Below are positions 1 through 6,939 of a stretch of DNA of 14,218 nt, piece by piece; the first letter of the stretch is position 1, and the number at the start of each line of letters is the position of its first letter. Where the stretch lies: contig JABDKS010000652.1 of NCBI GenBank assembly GCA_013002105.1, forward strand, positions 1-14,218, given 5' to 3'. The position numbers and the translations under genes were made by a program. Under the pieces are notes generated by a model. It ran no database searches. It was not told the DNA's origin and was given only the letters and a program-made list of their open reading frames with translations. The DNA comes from Pirellulaceae bacterium (GTDB lineage: Bacteria; Planctomycetota; Planctomycetia; Pirellulales; Pirellulaceae).

Positions 1-439
1 TCAACGCGCTGGTCAGGACATCGTGATTTGTCATCAAAACGTGCCCACGAGTCTCTGGCGGCAATGAACGCGGGGCTCGCGCCGCGGCTTGCGCCGTCAT
101 CCACGGCTCATAAAAGAATTCGATGAACGTGAACGGCAGCAAAACCAACAAAAAGATGGTTCCCGTGGCCAACACCAAGATCGAAAAAAGTCGCCCCACG
201 TCGGTGTGAAAAGTAATGTCACCAAATCCCAACGTGGACATCACGGTCAACGTCCAGTACAGCCCTGTAATCCAGCTGTACTGATGGCCCTCGCGCTGCA
301 TCAGTAGGTGAAAGAGAACCGTATAGGTCGTGACCAACACGGCCAGCACAACCACGTATCGCGCCAAAACATTCAGATTGCGACGTCCGCGACGGGTACG
401 AATCAACGAGGCAAGTTGCGCGGTGAATGACCGTAGCAT
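1..439 (-). CDS. Potassium channel, two-TM with start of a TrkA-N-like domain (partial, C-terminus outside window)
   Basis: Reading the minus strand from the ATG at 439 gives 146 residues open to the window edge. Residues about 27-46 form a hydrophobic helix. A pore helix and selectivity filter follow (TLTVMSTLGFGD, about 63-74), then a second helix at about 83-108. TLGFGD matches the K+ filter signature TxGFGD/TxGYGD, so this is a potassium-selective pore of the Kch/MthK kind. After a linker the chain enters RGHVLMTNHD, where such channels carry their RCK/TrkA-N regulatory Rossmann domain, but the usual glycine-rich GxGxxG turn is not visible here. An upstream in-frame GTG at 541 would add 34 residues of no clear character. 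ATG 439 is preferred because it sits just before a basic segment leading into helix 1. The channel call is secure; the regulatory domain is inferred from its beginning only. Confidence 0.85.
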   Translation of the reverse strand, partial: MLRSFTAQLASLIRTRRGRRNLNVLARYVVVLAVLVTTYTVLFHLLMQREGHQYSWITGLYWTLTVMSTLGFGDITFHTDVGRLFSILVLATGTIFLLVLLPFTFIEFFYEPWMTAQAAARAPRSLPPETRGHVLMTNHDVLTSAL

Positions 440-522
440 GGGACGCCTGGGTAACGCGGATGTTCGATCTAAAAAATCGGATCGGTTGGCTTTGGCCTCT
501 GCGAATTCTACAACCGATCGAT

Positions 523-567
523 ATGCCCGATGTTGAGGCACCTAATGCTGAGGTCCCCGATGCTGAA
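523..567 (-). repeat. Three tandem 15-bp degenerate repeats
   Basis: On the minus strand three consecutive 15-base units read TTCAGCATCGGGGAC, CTCAGCATTAGGTGC and CTCAACATCGGGCAT (plus coordinates 553-567, 538-552 and 523-537). They share a YTCARCATYRGG core. They lie about 85-130 bp upstream of the channel start. They could be an operator array, or a chance or decayed repeat. The 15-base period would keep a reading frame, but no supported gene covers it. Confidence 0.45.
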
Positions 568-740
568 CGCCAAAATCTGCTTTCGACACTCCAGTCTAAT
601 CTGCAGGCGTGCCACCGATGACAACGCACGTCTCACAAGCGTCTTGAAACGGATTTGCAGTGGAAATAACTGGTCTCCAGGTCCCAATTCCGAAGCCGAT
701 GGATACGAAAGTTTAACCGAGGCGATGCACCCGACCTGAC

Positions 741-772
741 GGTCCACCTGATCTGATTGACTAGTCAGGACC
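741..772 (-). terminator. Weak inverted repeat directly after the beta-propeller stop
   Basis: Directly downstream of the beta-propeller stop on the minus strand, GGTCCTGA can pair with TCAGGTGGACC, giving a GGTCC/GGACC stem, a three-base bulge and a TGA/TCA extension. The loop contains the palindrome TGACTAGTCA. No T-run follows, so a rho-independent terminator is possible but not demonstrated. Confidence 0.25.
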
Positions 773-2977
773 TCAATCGTTGCTCGTCACCGTCACATGA
801 TCGATGAAAATTTCCGCATTCGTCGCATTTCCAAACAAGCCGGGGCTGCCCATTTGATTGGGCGACGTGTCCGTGGCCGTCACGGTCCATTGCGTCGGTT
901 CCACGTCATCACGTGGCCATACCTTGCCCTGAACGAGTGCCGTGCCATCGGCTTGGTTGGCAACGCGCAGCTTCACCGTGTACCACCTGCCACGATCCCA
1001 GACGTAAGGGGCTGACTGCGCCATCCTTAATTGGGCGGCCCAAGAACGCACTTGGAGTTTCTGTGATTCGCCCATCAAGTCCAGGGTGTAACGCTGTCCG
1101 ATGACGCCCATATCGGGAAGCTTTTCGCCGGCGCCGGACCGAACGTCAGCCGTGACAGTGTAGTCATGTAAATCGGTTGGTCCGAACCACGACTGGCTGC
1201 GCGTTCCTTTTGGGATGGTCGATATTTTTACGATCATCGGCTCCCCATCAAGATCACGTGGTTCGTGCCGGTATCGCGCACCGATCCACGTGATGGGAAC
1301 TTGCCGATCAGCAAAGTCAAATTTCCATGGCAATGCGCCAATCACGCGAACCCGAGCGGTTCCCTGGACATCGCCTGAGCGGAAAGAGACCGTCGCGGCA
1401 GTATGCGAAGCGTCCTTACCGGCGACAAACGTCAAGGAATCATCGATCGCACCGTCGCCCGGCACTTCTAACGTTAGCTCAGTCGGTTGATTCGCCAGTC
1501 GCCGGCCGTCGCGGTCAAAGCCGATGACTTGAAATGTTATCGATCCACCAGGCGCTACGATTACCTCAGCGGGCACCACTTGCAGTTGTGCCAGTTGAGT
1601 CCCCGCGGGCTGCTCCTGCGACACCTGCGACTGAGATACCGGCTCTGCCTGCAAATTTTTCGCTGCTGGGTCGCCCAAGCAAAACAGTCCACCGGTGGTA
1701 CCAAGATAGATCCGTCCGTTCGAAATGGCGGGGGACCCTCCGACATCGTGTCCCGACGGCAAGCGGACTTTGAAGACCGATTCAACGCCATCGTCGGTCG
1801 GCCGCAACACATGGAACATACCCGAACCCGTGCAGGCGTAGATCAGCCCATCGGCTGCGACCAAACTGCCCCTCATGGAGGTGCCAAGCTTCATTCGTTT
1901 GCCAATTTCCTCACCAGTTTCTGCATCCAAAACGTGCAGTGCCGACGAGTCTTCGACTACATAAAGCCGGCCACTAAGTAACAGCGGTGAACTCTTGCCG
2001 ACCATCAGTTCTTCGGTACGCCAGCGCTGTGCTGATGGCGCGCTAAGCGATGCCGCTTTGCCGTCGATACACACGACCGCGCCCATCGCAGTCCCAGAAG
2101 GATTTTCCTCCCCATGACCGATGTAGATTCGGTGCTCGTGATCAAATACAGCCGATGTATTGACACCGCGGCGCGAGACCGGCTCGCGCCACAATATCGT
2201 TCCCGTCCGCGGCTGCATGCCATACAGATTGCCATCTCCGGAGCCCGCAATCATCACTTGTTTTCCATCGATCACCGTCACCACAGGGGTGCTGAAGGTC
2301 GTGTCTTCGGGAAAAGGATTGGTGCTCTGAGTCCAGACTAGACGTCCGTCGACCTTGTCGAAGGCAAAAAAACGATGCGCTGGCTTTGCGGATTCATCCC
2401 AGCCGGTCGTCACGCCACTGATGATGACCAAATTCTCAAAGAGAACGGGTGTATTGGTGCGGCCTCCGTACGTGCTGAGCATGCCATATTCTTCGGACAG
2501 CGAGCGCGACCAGATCGTCTTGCCCGTTTTGCCGTCAATGCACTGAAAATAACAGCACGCGCCTTGAGCGTAGACATTGCCCGACGACGGATCACCCGAC
2601 ACATTGGACCAACCTACCCGTTCGGCAGGCAGGTCGGACAAGAATACATTGTAGATATTCTCCCACAGCAGTTCGCCAGTCTCGGCATCCAGACAGATAA
2701 CCTTTTCGCGGTCTTTGGGTGTACCTGGCGAGTCGCGAACAATCGTATAGACGCGTCCGTTCATAGTGATCGGAGTCGAAATGCCCGCCGCGATTTCACT
2801 CTTCCAAATCACATTGCTTGCTTCCCCGCCCTTGGGGTCAAATCGATCAATCAACCCGGTCTCATTCGAGGTGCCGTTTTGACCGGGACCCCGCCACTGC
2901 GACCAGTCCTCCGCATGACCCACAGTGGCGGTGATTCCAACGACGACCGCTGAGAGGACGATGATCCATCGATTCAT
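773..2977 (-). CDS. Secreted PQQ-like beta-propeller protein with Ig-like and lectin-like C-terminal domains
   Basis: 734 residues from ATG 2977. An N-terminal signal peptide (basic NRW, hydrophobic core, GHA at about 20-22) predicts export. Residues about 25-440 hold repeated PQQ-type blades: DWSQWRGPGQNG at the start, then D-A-E-T-G-E-L-L-W, DGKTGKTIW, PRTGTILW and DAETGEEIG. A low-complexity Gln/Ser/Ala linker (about 445-465) leads into an Ig-like segment (VAPGGSITFQVIGFDRDG, about 470-550). The C-terminal 180 residues resemble the concanavalin/LamG-like fold that often ends planctomycete secreted proteins. Such PQQ-like propellers seldom keep quinoprotein dehydrogenase activity, so a binding or scaffold role outside the cytoplasm is more likely. 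The open frame extends to a GTG at 3019, but that extension lies within tandem repeats. ATG 2977 has AAGG 10 bases upstream and starts the signal peptide directly. No partner gene is evident. Confidence 0.85.
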   Translation of the reverse strand: MNRWIIVLSAVVVGITATVGHAEDWSQWRGPGQNGTSNETGLIDRFDPKGGEASNVIWKSEIAAGISTPITMNGRVYTIVRDSPGTPKDREKVICLDAETGELLWENIYNVFLSDLPAERVGWSNVSGDPSSGNVYAQGACCYFQCIDGKTGKTIWSRSLSEEYGMLSTYGGRTNTPVLFENLVIISGVTTGWDESAKPAHRFFAFDKVDGRLVWTQSTNPFPEDTTFSTPVVTVIDGKQVMIAGSGDGNLYGMQPRTGTILWREPVSRRGVNTSAVFDHEHRIYIGHGEENPSGTAMGAVVCIDGKAASLSAPSAQRWRTEELMVGKSSPLLLSGRLYVVEDSSALHVLDAETGEEIGKRMKLGTSMRGSLVAADGLIYACTGSGMFHVLRPTDDGVESVFKVRLPSGHDVGGSPAISNGRIYLGTTGGLFCLGDPAAKNLQAEPVSQSQVSQEQPAGTQLAQLQVVPAEVIVAPGGSITFQVIGFDRDGRRLANQPTELTLEVPGDGAIDDSLTFVAGKDASHTAATVSFRSGDVQGTARVRVIGALPWKFDFADRQVPITWIGARYRHEPRDLDGEPMIVKISTIPKGTRSQSWFGPTDLHDYTVTADVRSGAGEKLPDMGVIGQRYTLDLMGESQKLQVRSWAAQLRMAQSAPYVWDRGRWYTVKLRVANQADGTALVQGKVWPRDDVEPTQWTVTATDTSPNQMGSPGLFGNATNAEIFIDHVTVTSND

Positions 2978-3001
2978 AAATAACAACCTTGAGTGAATGT
3001 G

Positions 3002-3052
3002 CAATTTCTTTGTCACCACAATTTCTTTGTCACCGCCAAATTTTTGTCACCA
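3002..3052 (-). repeat. Three tandem 17-bp repeats upstream of the beta-propeller gene
   Basis: Units at 3002-3018 and 3019-3035 are identical except for the last base (caatttctttgtcacc plus a or g). The third, at 3036-3052, is diverged in its first half but keeps tttgtcacca. On the minus strand each unit begins with (T/C)GGTGACAAA. The array ends 24 bp before the beta-propeller ATG, so it lies in the 5' leader or promoter. A 17-base unit is not a multiple of three, so it is not a coding repeat. A regulatory binding array or a slippage-prone leader are possibilities. Confidence 0.7.
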
Positions 3053-3091
3053 CAGTAGAGAGATCCTGCGGCCCAAATGCTCGACCGTTCA

Positions 3092-3409
3092 CTATTTGCA
3101 GGACATGCAGGTAGCAGCGTAGGGAACCGCTTCGAGCCGTTCCTTGGCAATGGCCGCTCCACAGCGTGTGCAGACGCCATACTTGCCCGTTTCGATCAAA
3201 TGGAGTGCATGACGAATCTGCTTGATTTCTTCGTTCGTCGCATTTCCAATCGACGACAGCGCCTCGTCACCCTCGACGTCGGTGGCACGATCCTGCCAAT
3301 CATCATCCGGTTCGTCGCTCAGATCCGCATCGATCTCTTCGACCCGGGCGACCAGTTGTGCCAGTTTCTGTTCAAGTTTGGCTTTGGTTTCTTTGTGGAT
3401 TCCGTTCAT
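3092..3409 (-). CDS. DksA/TraR-family C4 zinc-finger protein
   Basis: 105 residues from ATG 3409. The N-terminal half is a charged helical hairpin (about 6-72) whose turn carries D37-W-Q-D40-R-A42. This matches the DxxDxA tip that E. coli DksA inserts into the RNA polymerase secondary channel. The C-terminal zinc finger has C80-TR-C83 and C101-MS-C104. The protein is shorter than E. coli DksA (151 residues) and closer in size to the short DksA/TraR-like proteins. The role inferred from the family is binding RNA polymerase to tune initiation, possibly with (p)ppGpp. The frame continues upstream to 3481, but the added 24 residues have no matching character and MNGIHKETKAKL is a typical beginning. 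Ribosome binding signal is weak. It lies 114 bp upstream of the beta-propeller ATG on the same strand, with the tandem repeats in between, so it is probably a separate transcript. Confidence 0.85.
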   Translation of the reverse strand: MNGIHKETKAKLEQKLAQLVARVEEIDADLSDEPDDDWQDRATDVEGDEALSSIGNATNEEIKQIRHALHLIETGKYGVCTRCGAAIAKERLEAVPYAATCMSCK

Positions 3410-3913
3410 TGGACTTGGTTCATTCAACGAGGGTGAAAACGAGTTTACGAAACCTCCACACCTTCGCATTTTGTGTACCAAACACTCACCGACGTCGGTA
3501 ATCCTTGCTGTAGGAGCAACAATCGCTCCGACATGGCAAGCCGTCTACCAGGCTGCTGGAAACTTTCTTGCCGACTTGTCCTCCCTCAGCTCTGGATCGA
3601 TGCTGGGCCGCGGCCACCCGCCTGGCCCTCGCTTGCTTTCAGGACTGCCGAATCAACCCGATCCCGGCGAGGTTGAAACCCTCCCCCGAGAGCTTTGAGT
3701 CCAGGTTGATAGAGTCGATACAACCCTCAAAACAGGTTCACACTGGTATCAGCTGCGATCAAATGTTCACCAGAATCCACTGGCACAATTCGCTGCGTTC
3801 TACAGTTCAATGCACTTGAATCGCGATTTCGTGGCTGGAACAGCAACCGCAATCTCGCACGCACGCGTCGGTAACGGGCACCGGCATCTTCATTACGCAA
3901 AGTAGGGGTACTC
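3410..3913. other. Divergent intergenic region, no gene recognised
   Basis: About 500 bp between the divergently transcribed DksA-like and diguanylate cyclase genes. Short overlapping frames occur on both strands, but none shows a conserved motif, composition shift or ribosome binding site that would support a gene. I looked for tRNA arms, a tmRNA or SRP RNA core and an RNase P signature and saw none. Promoters for both flanking genes should be here. I could not pick a convincing -35/-10 pair. The GC-rich block at about 3590-3690 could be structured, but I could not define a stem. Confidence 0.55.
3904..3908 (+). promoter_or_regulatory. Ribosome binding site of the diguanylate cyclase gene
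   Basis: AGGGG ends five bases before ATG 3914. Good purine match and spacing fix this start. Confidence 0.6.
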
Positions 3914-4897
3914 ATGCTGAATGCATTTGCGCCATATTCGGATTTTCGCGTCACCGCGACAGAAGTTCTTCAGTATCTCCAGCGGAACTTTGGTTTTGCG
4001 CTTTGGATGGTCACACGCACCGAGGGCGATGACTGGATCGTCCTACAAGCCGAAGACCAGGGCTACGGAGTCCAAGAAGGCGATGTTTTTCGTTGGACCG
4101 ATTCATTCTGTTCGCAAATGGTCCAAGGCAGCGGACCGAACATCGCTCCGATTTCGAACCAGGTTCCCGCCTATGCAGCTGCGCCGATTGGACAACAAGT
4201 CTCGATCGCGGCCTATATCGGGCTTCCGCTGACCAAACCTGACGGCACCTTGTTCGGAACGCTATGCGCTATCGATCCGCAAGCTCAGTGCGAAAGTCTC
4301 AACGACGCACTGCCCCAACTGCAGCTGATCTGCCGAATGCTGGGGACGGTATTGTCTGCCGAGTTAAAAGCGGAATCAGAGATGCGCCGCGCGGAGCGAG
4401 CCGAAGCCGAGGCGGAAACCGATTCGCTGACAGGACTTTACAATCGCCGCGGATGGGACCGGCTACTTGATGCCGAAGAATCACGCTGCGGCCGCTACGG
4501 TCATGCGGCCGCCGTGGTTTCGATCGACATGGATAATTTCAAGCAAATCAATGATTTGCATGGTCACAGTGCTGGCGATCGTCAACTGCAAGAGGCCGCA
4601 CGGGCATTACGCCAGGCGGCACGCGGTTGTGACGTGGTCGCGCGTGTTGGCGGTGATGAATTTGCCGTACTGGCTGTCCACTGTGACCAACAGGGTGCCC
4701 AATCGCTGGTGACCAGAACGCAGGAGGCATTTTCGCAACTGGGGCTGCAGGGATCGATGGGAATCGGATTAAGAGAACCATCCAAGACGCTCAATGACGC
4801 TTGGATCCAGGCCGACGCGAATATGTATCGGGCCAAGAGACGCGGAACCCCAATCAAAACCACGCAAGTGGCCAACGATCTGGGTTCGCACATCTAA
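3914..4897 (+). CDS. Diguanylate cyclase with N-terminal GAF domain (GAF-GGDEF)
   Basis: 327 residues, no signal peptide and no membrane segment, so a cytoplasmic enzyme making cyclic di-GMP from two GTP. Residues about 12-150 form a GAF sensor domain (SIAAYIGLPLTKPDGTLFGTLCAIDP at about 97-122 is characteristic), with an unknown ligand. A charged helical connector at about 150-170 (Glu/Ala/Arg-rich) would transmit the signal. The GGDEF domain starts at D170-SLTGLYNRR, has the metal-binding aspartate in SIDMDNFKQIND (D205) and an intact active site GGDEF at 246-250. Five residues before it lies R237-G-C-D240, a complete RxxD inhibitory site, so product feedback inhibition is expected. Its end is only 10 bp from the convergent SDR gene. 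The output target is not in the window. Confidence 0.92.
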   Translation: MLNAFAPYSDFRVTATEVLQYLQRNFGFALWMVTRTEGDDWIVLQAEDQGYGVQEGDVFRWTDSFCSQMVQGSGPNIAPISNQVPAYAAAPIGQQVSIAAYIGLPLTKPDGTLFGTLCAIDPQAQCESLNDALPQLQLICRMLGTVLSAELKAESEMRRAERAEAEAETDSLTGLYNRRGWDRLLDAEESRCGRYGHAAAVVSIDMDNFKQINDLHGHSAGDRQLQEAARALRQAARGCDVVARVGGDEFAVLAVHCDQQGAQSLVTRTQEAFSQLGLQGSMGIGLREPSKTLNDAWIQADANMYRAKRRGTPIKTTQVANDLGSHI

Positions 4898-4907
4898 TGA
4901 TCGCTGG

Positions 4908-6374
4908 CTATTGCCTTTCGATCTCGCTGGCTGGACGCTCCGCCTGCTGAGCGATCCGTCGCAACATGCCGCGAAACATGATCGCATGCAACGGATAGAT
5001 CCCGTACCAGTAAGCGAGACCAAAAAAACCGATCGGATCAAAAATCGCTGTTTGGCGAATGGTCGATCCGTCGTCACATGGTTCGACCTCGAATTCCAGC
5101 CAGGCACGCCCGGGAACTTTCATTTCTGCAGATAGACGCAGCAGATGGTCGGCGTCGTATTCTTGCACCCGCCACCAATCCAAAACTTCGCCCACATTCA
5201 AATGCTCGGGGTCGCGTCGGGACCGACGCATTCCAACGCCTCCCAACAACAAATCGATCCAACCACGGAGCGTCCACAGAAAGTTTCCGAAGTACCAACC
5301 CTGTTTGCCGCCAATTTTGCGGATCGGTGCAAAAGCTTGAGCGGGAGGGACCGACACGGTTACACACCGTGAATCGACGACGCGATTTCCAAACCGCACG
5401 CCGCCCCATTGGAAGACGCCGCGAGACGCGGACAGGGCATCCGACCATCGCGTTTGGGCGTATTTTTCGTCCTCGTTCACGAGGGCTCGTTGGATCGCGT
5501 CGGCCAACCCGCGTGGTCGAACCGAAAATGCTTCGATCGCCGAATCGTCTTTGACAACCGTCGGATTTTTTAAACTGTCGACCAGTTTTCTTCCCACCCG
5601 CGCATAGACGGGTGTCACCAAGCCCAGCCACAAACTTGATAACCGCGGCGTCAGCACGGGAACGGAGATAAACCAGCGTCGCAACCCACGTTGCGCGGCG
5701 TACTCACGCATGATGTCGCCGTAACTGACAGCGTCGGGCCCACCAATTTCAAAAATGCGACTCTCTTCGCCCCGCCAATCCAGCGATTCCACCAGGTATT
5801 GCAATAGATCTTCGATCGCAATCGGCTGCGTTTGGACACTCACCCATTTGGGACAAATCATCACGGGCAGACGTTGCACCAATGCACGTACCAACTCGAA
5901 CGACAAACTCCCTGAACCGATTACAATCGCGGCCCGCAACTCAACCACCACACAACCCGACTTCCTCAGCACGTCGCCTACCTCATGACGACTGCGTAAG
6001 TGCGGCGAAAGATCTGCGGTGTCTTCACCCAAACCGCCCAGATAGATGATTCGCTCAGCGCCCGCATGCTTGGCCGCCTCTGCAAAATTCTCCGCCGCGC
6101 GACGATCTTGATCTTCGAACGAACCGGACGAATCCATCGAATGGACTAAGTAATACGCGGTCTTAACCGATCGAAATGCATCCGCCAGCGAATCGGCTTG
6201 CAGCAGATCACCGCCGACGATTTCGGTTTGTTCGTCCGCGCGGTGCTGCAGGTTTTCCGGTTTGCGTGCGAGGCAGCGAACGCGAACACCTTGTGCCTGC
6301 AAAAGCGGCAGCAAGCGACCACCAACGTAGCCGGTCGCACCAGTTAACAAAACGATCTGATCTCTATCGTTCAT
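4908..6374 (-). CDS. SDR-family NAD(P)-binding protein with C-terminal DUF2867 domain
   Basis: 488 residues from ATG 6374. An upstream TTG at 6380 adds only two residues. The N-terminus is an atypical/extended SDR Rossmann fold with the nucleotide motif TGATGYVGG at 11-19, then YYLVHSMD (about 74-81) and IIYLGGLG (about 109-116), as in YbjT-like and NmrA-like proteins. A classical YxxxK catalytic pair is not obvious; the equivalent stretch reads LRSRHEVGDVLR. The last 150 residues (from about SVPPAQAF to the end), including WYFGNFLWTLRGWIDLLLGG and DPIGFFGLAYWYGIYP, match the DUF2867 type of tail. Fusions of these two domains are common and usually annotated only as SDR oxidoreductase; substrate is unknown. 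The DUF2867 part contains hydrophobic stretches that could associate with membrane or bind a lipid-like ligand. Convergent with the cyclase gene at its 3' end; the zinc-ribbon gene lies 163 bp upstream on the same strand. Confidence 0.85.
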   Translation of the reverse strand: MNDRDQIVLLTGATGYVGGRLLPLLQAQGVRVRCLARKPENLQHRADEQTEIVGGDLLQADSLADAFRSVKTAYYLVHSMDSSGSFEDQDRRAAENFAEAAKHAGAERIIYLGGLGEDTADLSPHLRSRHEVGDVLRKSGCVVVELRAAIVIGSGSLSFELVRALVQRLPVMICPKWVSVQTQPIAIEDLLQYLVESLDWRGEESRIFEIGGPDAVSYGDIMREYAAQRGLRRWFISVPVLTPRLSSLWLGLVTPVYARVGRKLVDSLKNPTVVKDDSAIEAFSVRPRGLADAIQRALVNEDEKYAQTRWSDALSASRGVFQWGGVRFGNRVVDSRCVTVSVPPAQAFAPIRKIGGKQGWYFGNFLWTLRGWIDLLLGGVGMRRSRRDPEHLNVGEVLDWWRVQEYDADHLLRLSAEMKVPGRAWLEFEVEPCDDGSTIRQTAIFDPIGFFGLAYWYGIYPLHAIMFRGMLRRIAQQAERPASEIERQ

Positions 6375-6537
6375 GGCCAAGAACTCGGCATCGATTCACT
6401 CCATCAAAGGACTTGCCGAAATCAGATGAAACATTTTTTCTCCAATCGCAGCACGGCAAGCGACGTCGTCGCGGAACTGGATTCTGTGATGGCGTCAAGG
6501 GTTGCCCGCGATCGACGTGCCGGCCCCCGAACGAACA

Positions 6538-6741
6538 CTAACCCGGCCCGCCTTCGCAGCAGGTTTCGCAGATCGTGTGACATCTTGAACACTGCAATTT
6601 GGCACGGACTTCCATTAAACGACCGCCACAGGCTGGGCACGCTGGCATCGTGCTGCAGGACGGGCTTGAATCGCCCGAGCGGTTCGTCCCCCTGTCCGCC
6701 ACAAAACCTGTCTTGGCTGGGATTCGTTGATCCGACTGCAT
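6538..6741 (-). CDS. Small cysteine-rich zinc-ribbon protein (67 aa)
   Basis: 67 residues from ATG 6741. The first 30 residues are polar and look disordered. The C-terminal half is cysteine-dense: C35-PA-C38-GG, then C51-SR-C54, C58 and C61-C62, plus C29 further up. The two CxxC pairs 12 residues apart make a zinc ribbon. The extra CETCCEGG end could complete a second site or contact the first. The start is fixed by a strong AGGAGG five bases before ATG 6741; longer readings of the frame to 6846 lack it. No enzymatic function can be assigned; nucleic-acid or protein binding is the general expectation for such ribbons. It precedes the SDR gene by 163 bp in the same direction and is divergent from the oxidoreductase gene. 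Confidence 0.7.
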   Translation of the reverse strand: MQSDQRIPAKTGFVADRGTNRSGDSSPSCSTMPACPACGGRLMEVRAKLQCSRCHTICETCCEGGPG

Positions 6742-6746
6742 TGTTG

Positions 6747-6752
6747 CCTCCT
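6747..6752 (-). promoter_or_regulatory. Strong Shine-Dalgarno deciding the start of the zinc-ribbon gene
   Basis: The minus strand reads AGGAGG here, five bases before ATG 6741. This is the best ribosome binding site in the window, and it supports both the reality of the small gene and its start. Confidence 0.7.
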
Positions 6753-6849
6753 CGTCTACCGGTACCGATCGTTCGCTGATCGAAACCATAGCGGATGCCC
6801 CTCCGAGACAGAAGTCGGCCCCAAAAGTTCGACTCAGACGTTGCAATTG

Positions 6850-6878
6850 TTGACCCCGACGTCAAGGAGATTTATTAA
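6850..6878 (+). promoter_or_regulatory. Probable sigma-70-type promoter of the oxidoreductase gene
   Basis: TTGACC at 6850-6855 (five of six to TTGACA) is followed after exactly 17 bases by TATTAA at 6873-6878 (four of six to TATAAT). Initiation near 6885 would give a leader of about 55 bases before ATG 6940. The position in the 198-bp divergent gap fits. Match quality only; no experimental support. Confidence 0.45.
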
Positions 6879-6939
6879 ACTGTGGACACGGTCGTTTCCA
6901 AACCATTTGACAATCCATCATCCTCCTTACGAAATCGCA

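Larger units (their letters stand above)
440..772. other. Intergenic region without a supported gene
   Basis: This stretch separates the start of the channel gene from the stop of the beta-propeller gene, both on the minus strand. Overlapping short open frames exist on both strands, but none has a recognisable motif or a convincing ribosome binding site. It contains a degenerate triple repeat (523-567) and an imperfect inverted repeat next to the beta-propeller stop (741-772). The channel promoter should lie here. A TAGAAT box is readable on the minus strand at about 507-512, but it has no good -35 partner. Confidence 0.6.

Noticed and set aside
508..747. Minus-strand frame with a five-residue periodicity (FSIGD-LSIRC-LNIGH) suggesting pentapeptide repeats
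   Set aside because: It covers only three units, does not fit the A(D/N)LXX consensus, and has no ribosome binding site. The pattern is explained by the 15-bp DNA repeat.
2978..3019. Upstream extension of the beta-propeller protein to a GTG at 3019
   Set aside because: The extension begins inside the 17-bp tandem repeats and would place 14 residues ahead of a complete signal peptide. ATG 2977 has a better ribosome binding signal.
819..3249. A 16-base identical string, TTCGTCGCATTTCCAA, at 819-834 and 3234-3249
   Set aside because: Both copies lie inside unrelated coding genes, where each encodes GNATN. No further similarity surrounds them, so it is best read as coincidence.
3590..3690. GC-rich block that might be a structured RNA
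   Set aside because: I could not find signature elements of tRNA, RNase P, tmRNA, SRP or 6S RNA, nor define a convincing stem by eye.
3222..3698. 158-residue plus-strand frame over the DksA-like gene and into the intergenic region
   Set aside because: It runs antisense to a clear zinc-finger gene, has no domain-like features, and its Ser-rich composition is typical of a shadow frame.
6727..6939. 71-residue N-terminal extension of the oxidoreductase
   Set aside because: It overlaps the start of the divergent zinc-ribbon gene and the likely promoter, and puts the twin-arginine signal in mid-protein.
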